The notes under the pieces are model-generated. The model did not search any database. It was not told where the DNA came from and saw only the letters and a list, made by a program, of their open reading frames with translations. Shown one piece after another: positions 8,145 to 12,214 of a stretch of DNA of 12,214 nucleotides (the stretch's first letter is position 1; each line of letters begins with the position of its first letter). Both the position numbers and the translations under genes were made by a program. Source of the DNA: an uncultured Marinilabiliaceae bacterium (GTDB lineage: Bacteria; Bacteroidota; Bacteroidia; Bacteroidales; Marinilabiliaceae); assembly GCA_905235955.1 (NCBI GenBank), contig CAJONN010000041.1:1-12214 (forward strand), in the 5' to 3' direction.

Positions 8145-8165
8145 ACTTGCAAAACTTGAGTTATT
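8145..8165 (-). repeat. dispersed 21-bp repeat, copy 2
   Basis: The plus strand reads ACTTGCAAAACTTGAG followed by TTATT, matching copies 1 and 3 at 19 of 21 bases. It occupies most of the 26-bp gap between two convergent genes. Read on the minus strand it begins AATAACTCAAG, and its TAA is the stop codon of the VWA gene, the same arrangement as at the end of pbpC. It has no hairpin long enough to be an ordinary terminator. Confidence 0.65.
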
Positions 8166-9318
8166 CAAAATAACAACACCGCCCAATGTTTTCCATCCAT
8201 ATATGGTTGGTTTTGTAGCAGTTGGCATTGTCGCATACCCAGAGTATTTTGGTGCGCATTAGCGGAGGAATAGTGGGTTGTGGTGCATATCCATCGGTGA
8301 GGATTATTAGTCCGTCATATTCAGTGTGTGTGGCTATGTAGTCAAAAAGTGGCTGAAAGTTTGTACCTCCACGTCCGTTGACTTTGATGCTTTGCTTTGC
8401 TTTGCGCATTGATATGGGTGTGCTCATTTGGCAGTCGAACTGCACAAGGTCTATTGCATTTATGCCATATTTGAAGAGCCTATTGGTGGCTGATAGAAAG
8501 TTGCCTACCGAGGCATCGCTTATTGAGCCACTTACGTCGATGGCTACCAGCAAGTGTGTTGAGAAGTGGTATATGCTCCCCATGTTCTGAAAGCCTGTGC
8601 GCCTATTAGGGCGCATGCGAGTGAGGGCTCGGCGTGTAGATATTACTGATGCTCTGAAGCCTTGCAATATATGCCTAAAGTTGGCGCGTGCTTGTGCCGA
8701 TGCTTTTATTTCATCTATTAAATTTTGTGGCAATGTGCCCCAATGTGTGGTTTGTTCTATCAGTCGGTTGATGTTGTATTGCTGGCTTTCATCTTCGTCC
8801 CATAGCTCGCTTTGTGCAGCTTTAGCTTGCTGCTGCTGATAGCTTTGTGAGTTCTGTTTGGGTTGTTTGTTTTTGGTTTTATTTTGCTCATTATCAGCAT
8901 TGTAGCTATCGTTGCGTTGCTCCATTAGTTTGTTGGCGTAATATTCAAAATATTCGTCTGGGGGCAAATTGTTGTCGGCAGCCTTATCTATGTTGATATG
9001 TGGCAATGTGTAGCTATTGCTTATGGTTATGTTGCTTGCTATGGTTAGTATGTCGGCCGGACAATTGATGGGCTGGCGCTGATAAGGGTGCTTGAGTATG
9101 AGCCTAATAGCTTCAGCACGTAGCAACTCTTCAGTGGCTTGCTCAGTTTGCTCGCTTAGTAGTTGGGCGTTGTATTCTATCATGCCTTTGCCACTGCGCA
9201 CTATGCAGCTGATGTTGTTGTTGGGGTGTACATCGTGGCAGCAAAGTACGGCGTGTAGAGCTGGCTCGGCAAGGAACCATTTGTCGTATATATTGCGTAT
9301 GCGTTGTTCTACGTTCAT
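8161..9318 (-). CDS. VWA-like domain protein with degenerate metallopeptidase region (DUF2201 type)
   Basis: Cytoplasmic protein of 385 residues, partner of the MoxR ATPase. The C-terminal part (about 253-385) is a VWA-like domain with an intact MIDAS metal site: D261-x-S263-x-S265, T319 in GRGGTNF and D342 in LTDG. The N-terminal region resembles the putative metallopeptidase domain that precedes such VWA domains, where HExxH is followed by a further His. Here the matching residues are A68-E69-A-I-R72 with H77, so two zinc ligands appear to be missing. A low-complexity linker rich in Gln, Asn and Lys covers about 135-180. By analogy with other MoxR-VWA pairs, it would be an adaptor that couples ATPase action to a target; the target is not evident. 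The start overlaps the ATPase stop by ATGA. The stop lies within a dispersed repeat. Confidence 0.88.
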   Translation of the reverse strand: MNVEQRIRNIYDKWFLAEPALHAVLCCHDVHPNNNISCIVRSGKGMIEYNAQLLSEQTEQATEELLRAEAIRLILKHPYQRQPINCPADILTIASNITISNSYTLPHINIDKAADNNLPPDEYFEYYANKLMEQRNDSYNADNEQNKTKNKQPKQNSQSYQQQQAKAAQSELWDEDESQQYNINRLIEQTTHWGTLPQNLIDEIKASAQARANFRHILQGFRASVISTRRALTRMRPNRRTGFQNMGSIYHFSTHLLVAIDVSGSISDASVGNFLSATNRLFKYGINAIDLVQFDCQMSTPISMRKAKQSIKVNGRGGTNFQPLFDYIATHTEYDGLIILTDGYAPQPTIPPLMRTKILWVCDNANCYKTNHIWMENIGRCCYFE

Positions 9319-10382
9319 AGTTTATCTATGTAGTCAACAAGTGTTTCATACACTTCGGCAGCGTTGCAGATGATGAACGATACGGCATTGGGGTAATTGG
9401 CTGAGTTGAAGCACGATGCAAAGTGCGCTATTGCCTCTTTTTGCGAGAGCTGACTGAGCAATGCTATGTATTGTTGCAAATTGTGTGCTGCGGTATTTTG
9501 CTGTTCGGGGCTAAATGTATATGTTTCGAGGGTGCGCATTACTGATTCGCTCACTGCCGATAGTTGGTGTATGCGATATGTTGCCAATAGTTTTTTTACA
9601 TTCTCAAAGTTTAGTAACACATCAGTGCCGCTCACAGTGCCATTGTCTGCCGCATAGTCCATAAATTTTGCCGCAGCTGGCACACCCACTATGCCGCTTA
9701 TTATTTTGTTGTGCATCAGTGTAAGTTTTGGCGCATTGCTTATTATGTCTGAAACTCTGTGCCATGCGCGGCGGTCAGGTGTTTTCTCCAAGCCCCAATC
9801 AGCATGTTGCTTTATGCCCTCAACACCATCGAGCCATAGAGGTTGGTCGGCAATGAAGCCAGTTATACGTTTATCGATGCCTTGTTTTTCGGCCCACAAG
9901 AGCCATTCTTGTGCAGTTGGACAGAAACGATATATGTTGAAACGCGACACAAGTGCAGGGTCGAGGTCGGTGAGCTGATATTCATCGCCTTCGTTCACGG
10001 CTGATATTATGCGTGAGCCGTTGGGTAGTTGCCACCCGGCTATTTTGCGGTTGAGTGCCAAATCCATTATTGTTTGCAATACTTCAGGGCGTGCGCGGTT
10101 GAGCTCATCGAGAAAAAGAACGATGGGTTGGTTGTTGGTCGGAAACCAATATGGTGGACGGAATATAGTGTGCTCGCCATCTTTGTCGGGCAATCCGATG
10201 ATGTCGCCCGGGTCGCTCATTTGCCCCAAGAAGAGTGGCACAACCTTGCATGAATGTGCTTCGAAATAATGTGTAAGTATTTGCGACTTACCTATACCAT
10301 GTTTGCCAACCAGCATTATGTTTTGGTTGGCAGGTGTAAGGTCAAGTATTTGAATAAGTTCTTGTGTGTTGATGTTTATCAT
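9315..10382 (-). CDS. MoxR-type AAA+ ATPase
   Basis: AAA+ ATPase of the MoxR/AAA_5 type, 355 residues, expected to form a ring and remodel protein partners using ATP. Walker A is GKHGIGKS at 26-33. Walker B is IVLFLDE at 87-93 (D92, E93). A sensor-1 Asn is N130 in ISAVNEGDEY, and the likely arginine finger is R147 in DPALVSRF. GQMSDPGDIIGLPD (53-66) fits the insert between Walker A and B in this family. From about 190 onward is the helical lid and a C-terminal helical region. A fair Shine-Dalgarno (GGAG, 10388-10391) sits five bases before the ATG, unusual in this window. It is translationally coupled to the VWA gene by a four-base overlap, the arrangement seen in paired MoxR-VWA systems. Confidence 0.9.
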   Translation of the reverse strand: MININTQELIQILDLTPANQNIMLVGKHGIGKSQILTHYFEAHSCKVVPLFLGQMSDPGDIIGLPDKDGEHTIFRPPYWFPTNNQPIVLFLDELNRARPEVLQTIMDLALNRKIAGWQLPNGSRIISAVNEGDEYQLTDLDPALVSRFNIYRFCPTAQEWLLWAEKQGIDKRITGFIADQPLWLDGVEGIKQHADWGLEKTPDRRAWHRVSDIISNAPKLTLMHNKIISGIVGVPAAAKFMDYAADNGTVSGTDVLLNFENVKKLLATYRIHQLSAVSESVMRTLETYTFSPEQQNTAAHNLQQYIALLSQLSQKEAIAHFASCFNSANYPNAVSFIICNAAEVYETLVDYIDKL

Positions 10383-10401
10383 CTTTTCTCCATAAATGAT
10401 G

Positions 10402-10409
10402 CAAAGATA
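10402..10409 (-). promoter_or_regulatory. -7 box for the MoxR-VWA operon
   Basis: The minus strand reads TATCTTTG, an exact match to TAnnTTTG, 19 bases before the MoxR ATG. No convincing -33 element is present at the usual distance. An inverted repeat AGAATT (10431-10436) / AATTCT (10454-10459) lies upstream and could be an operator or chance. Confidence 0.55.
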
Positions 10410-10491
10410 GTTGTTTGTTTAAAGCTATTGAGAATTTTAGTAGGCATTCGATCAATTCTGATGTTTATTCACAACGTCAAAAATATCCATA

Positions 10492-11292
10492 TCATTCTGC
10501 ACCATAGAGATGAATTTTTAACTTCTCAACAATACGATCTCCTCTATTCTTTATGATTTCTGTACTCTGATCAATATACCTGTTTGCTTCCTTGAAGAAA
10601 CGTTCTTTATTTGTATATCCACTTTGCCACCATGTATAGCCTTTTGAAGTGATAATAGGAATGTAGTTGCCGTCAACATAGTACTCCAATAAATGAGTAT
10701 CTATGAAATACTTCCATCCTTCTTTGCCATAGAATGGCCGGAAGTCTTCTTTGTTGAGCTCTACTAAATCTGCCAAATCTTCATCGGCATCAGGCTCTTG
10801 CAGCAGAACTTTATAAAGGGCTGAAAGAAAACGATCTTCATAATCGTGCCATTCGTTATGGCAACCTCTGTGTTTGTTGATACTCCACTCATCAATACGC
10901 TTATCCGGAAGTACGGTCATATTGCCTATAGTGTGGAAAGTGGATTGAAAAGCATTTATCTTTTTCGTAAGTTCGGCTGGCGGATTCCACTTCGGAGTGA
11001 ATTTGTCAGCCCAAGGGTAGGAGAAGAATGATGCAGAAGAATTCATCGTATCTCCACGCATCTTTTCATTTCCGCTATTTTCCATTGTCAAATTCGGCCA
11101 TGCATTTCCAAAAGCAATGCAATAGACGGCTCTCATCAGGTTAGTATCGTCAGCATCGAACCCTCTGTTTGGACATCCATACACATTGTCATTCTCCAGT
11201 TTATCTAAATCGAAATCGACCAACTTGTCAATATCTCCTTCAAGATAGGAAATAACGAATTCTTTGATTAGTGTAATAGCCTCTCTGTTCAT
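10492..11292 (-). CDS. uncharacterised protein paired with Sel1-repeat protein
   Basis: Soluble, acidic protein of 266 residues that I do not recognise. It has no signal peptide or membrane helix. Notable segments are MRGDTMNS (about 78-85), IGNMTVLPD (122-130) and INKHRG followed by WHDYEDRFLSAL (138 to about 158). The pattern IGN-x-LP, then N-x-x-RG, then DY-x-D-x-x-L recalls several families of uncharacterised bacterial proteins of this size, but I cannot assign one. I chose ATG 11292, two bases after the Sel1 stop; a GTG at 11313 would overlap that gene and add seven residues. Isoleucine is mostly ATT or ATC, unlike the ATA-rich core genes, and Arg is often AGA. It forms an operon with the Sel1 gene. 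Confidence 0.75.
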   Translation of the reverse strand: MNREAITLIKEFVISYLEGDIDKLVDFDLDKLENDNVYGCPNRGFDADDTNLMRAVYCIAFGNAWPNLTMENSGNEKMRGDTMNSSASFFSYPWADKFTPKWNPPAELTKKINAFQSTFHTIGNMTVLPDKRIDEWSINKHRGCHNEWHDYEDRFLSALYKVLLQEPDADEDLADLVELNKEDFRPFYGKEGWKYFIDTHLLEYYVDGNYIPIITSKGYTWWQSGYTNKERFFKEANRYIDQSTEIIKNRGDRIVEKLKIHLYGAE

Positions 11293-11294
11293 TT

Positions 11295-11840
11295 CTATTC
11301 CAAAAAGTTCCACTCTTTCAATTTCTTAGCCGCCAATTCGTGACCTTCCTTGTATGCCTGACGGTAGAATGCCTTTGCAGCTTCAAGGTCTTGACGTACT
11401 CCCCAACCATGCTCATAGAATTCTCCTACACGATAATGAGCATAGGGTAGTCCACAAGCATTGTAAAGGTCAAAAGCCCGACGCAGATCCTTAGGATAGC
11501 CTTGACTTCCTTTACGTAAGATGTCTGCAAGATTTGAACGTGCAAGATCGTTGCCATTCTCTATAGCCTGCTCGTACCAGAATACAGCAGTTTCGATATT
11601 TGGTTGTACGCATACACCATCTTCAAAGAACGTCCCAATGTCGTTCATAAGATTGTCATCCATGTCAAGATCTTCAATATGGTCATTCTTGATACATTCT
11701 AAGATATAAACCACATTTTCCCTATTCCAACCGTGTTCTTCAGGATTGTTTGAATAGTCCAAAATGAAGTGCTGATAATTTACAGGAATCTTAATTGTCT
11801 TGCCATTCCCAATGTCCAAAATCTTAGTTTGCTGTTCCAT
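11295..11840 (-). CDS. Sel1-repeat (TPR-like) protein
   Basis: Protein of 181 residues with three Sel1-type repeats at about 65-98, 99-132 and 133-168. The third is clearest (AHYRVGEFYEHGWGVRQDLEAAKAFYRQAYKEGHELAAKKL), showing the G-x-x-Y/F, G-x-G-V and AxxxYxxA pattern. The first 60 residues are not repeats and may be a capping domain. Sel1 repeats are protein-binding solenoids, so a binding or scaffold role is expected. No signal peptide is present, so it should be cytoplasmic. Isoleucine codons in the first third are all ATT or ATC with no ATA, unlike the core genes. The downstream partner starts two bases after its TAG stop. Paired small cytoplasmic genes of this kind are often immunity or accessory genes in Bacteroidales, but nothing here shows that directly. 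Confidence 0.85.
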   Translation of the reverse strand: MEQQTKILDIGNGKTIKIPVNYQHFILDYSNNPEEHGWNRENVVYILECIKNDHIEDLDMDDNLMNDIGTFFEDGVCVQPNIETAVFWYEQAIENGNDLARSNLADILRKGSQGYPKDLRRAFDLYNACGLPYAHYRVGEFYEHGWGVRQDLEAAKAFYRQAYKEGHELAAKKLKEWNFLE

Positions 11841-11842
11841 GT

Positions 11843-11850
11843 CAAATATA
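11843..11850 (-). promoter_or_regulatory. possible -7 box directly before the Sel1 gene
   Basis: The minus strand reads TATATTTG two bases before the ATG. If used, transcription would begin at or just after the start codon, giving a leaderless message or missing it. No -33 element is found at the right spacing, so this may be chance in AT-rich DNA. Confidence 0.2.
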
Positions 11851-12020
11851 TTTTTTGTTATGCAACTTTTCTCTTAATCTTAAGTGTGTGATCGATGGCA
11901 TTTTTTGTGGGCGTTTGTTGCCCAAAATCTCATCTAAAAAGAATAGATTTAAACGAGTATTTGTTATTTGTACACCACTAATATACAACAAATATTCGTT
12001 TGTTTTGTTGATTTATAATA

Positions 12021-12041
12021 AATAACTCAAGTTTCGTAAGT
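12021..12041 (+). repeat. dispersed 21-bp repeat, copy 3
   Basis: The plus strand reads AATAACTCAAGTTT followed by CGTAAGT, the inverse orientation to copies 1 and 2 and 19 of 21 bases identical to each. It is not next to an annotated gene end, although a plus-strand frame open for at least 60 codons ends at the TAA inside it (12023-12025). Together with copy 2 it brackets the four minus-strand genes as an inverted pair. Confidence 0.6.
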
Positions 12042-12090
12042 GCAAACAAATTTCCAAACACGACTTTCTCATTAGTCTTTTACTTTTTAT

Positions 12091-12214
12091 CTCGCTTCGC
12101 TCAATCATCTTCGGGTCTTTCCGCAAGAAAAAGTAACAAAAAGAACTCGTCGCTGTTGCCACTCCGCTAAAAATTATCTCCGCTTCGCTAAACGATTTTA
12201 ACTCGCTTCGCTCA
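12091..12214. repeat. CGCTTCGCT-rich repeat region at the right edge
   Basis: CTCGCTTCGCTCA occurs exactly at 12091-12103 and again at 12202-12214, with a related CTCCGCTTCGCTAAA at 12179-12193. TACTTTTT (12081-12088) and AAAAAGTA (12128-12135) form an 8-bp inverted repeat around the first unit. The region is cut by the window edge. It looks like part of a longer intergenic repeat family; its identity is unknown. Confidence 0.5.

Larger units (their letters stand above)
11841..12214. other. intergenic region with repeats, no convincing gene
   Basis: This 374-bp stretch holds no gene I can support. The first 180 bases are AT-rich and contain the upstream region of the Sel1 gene. A dispersed 21-bp repeat lies at 12021-12041. 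The last 124 bases hold short CGCTTCGCT-type repeats. One minus-strand frame is open from the right edge to a stop at 12013-12015 (about 66 codons, including FCYFFLRKDPKMIERSE). Its composition fits translated repeat DNA better than a real protein. Confidence 0.6.

Noticed and set aside
10431..10459. AGAATT/AATTCT inverted repeat as terminator of the unknown gene
   Set aside because: Six AT-rich pairs with a 17-base loop and no U-tract; kept only as a remark with the MoxR promoter.
11294..11313. GTG start at 11313 for the unknown protein
   Set aside because: ATG at 11292, two bases after the Sel1 stop, avoids the overlap and is the stronger start codon; the GTG cannot be excluded.
1..12214. 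CRISPR arrays, tRNA or rRNA genes, transposases
   Set aside because: I saw no regularly spaced direct repeats, no cloverleaf sequence and no transposase or integrase motif in any plausible gene.

Overview
The window looks like chromosomal DNA from a Bacteroidales bacterium, most likely of the Muribaculaceae/Prevotellaceae type. Three things point there: promoters of the Bacteroidetes form (TAnnTTTG near -7, little Shine-Dalgarno), release factor 1 and MiaB sequences that read as Bacteroidales housekeeping proteins, and a strong use of ATA for isoleucine in the core genes. No rRNA, tRNA, CRISPR array, transposase or integrase was recognised.

Layout. Positions 1-142 are a left-edge stretch with no secure gene. 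A minus-strand pair follows: a small two-helix membrane protein (2470-3024) joined by an ATGA overlap to penicillin-binding protein 1C (143-2473). Divergent from it, across a 79-bp gap with a -7 box on each strand, are prfA (3104-4213) and miaB (4245-5582), two translation genes that are probably co-transcribed. A well-formed promoter (5614-5643) then starts a second plus-strand pair: a glycerolipid-type acyltransferase (5673-6815) and an exported protein of unknown function (6854-8134). Convergent with these, on the minus strand, is a MoxR-type AAA+ ATPase (9315-10382) with an ATGA overlap to a VWA-domain protein (8161-9318). Further right on the minus strand is a pair with different codon use: a Sel1-repeat protein (11295-11840) and an unrecognised 266-residue protein (10492-11292). 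The last 374 bp hold no convincing gene but contain repeat sequence.

How the genes fit together. pbpC and its membrane partner point to cell-wall synthesis. prfA and miaB act in termination and decoding. The acyltransferase and exported protein suggest envelope or lipid work. MoxR plus VWA forms an ATPase/metal-binding adaptor module of the kind used to remodel or activate other protein complexes; its target is not visible here.

Most unusual observations. (1) A 21-bp sequence occurs three times (127-147, 8145-8165, 12021-12041), with any two copies matching at 19 of 21 bases; two copies supply the stop codon of the gene they abut. (2) The VWA protein keeps only part of what looks like a HExxH metallopeptidase site. 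(3) The Sel1 gene pair has codon use unlike its neighbours and may be acquired. I did not find a system I can confidently call new.
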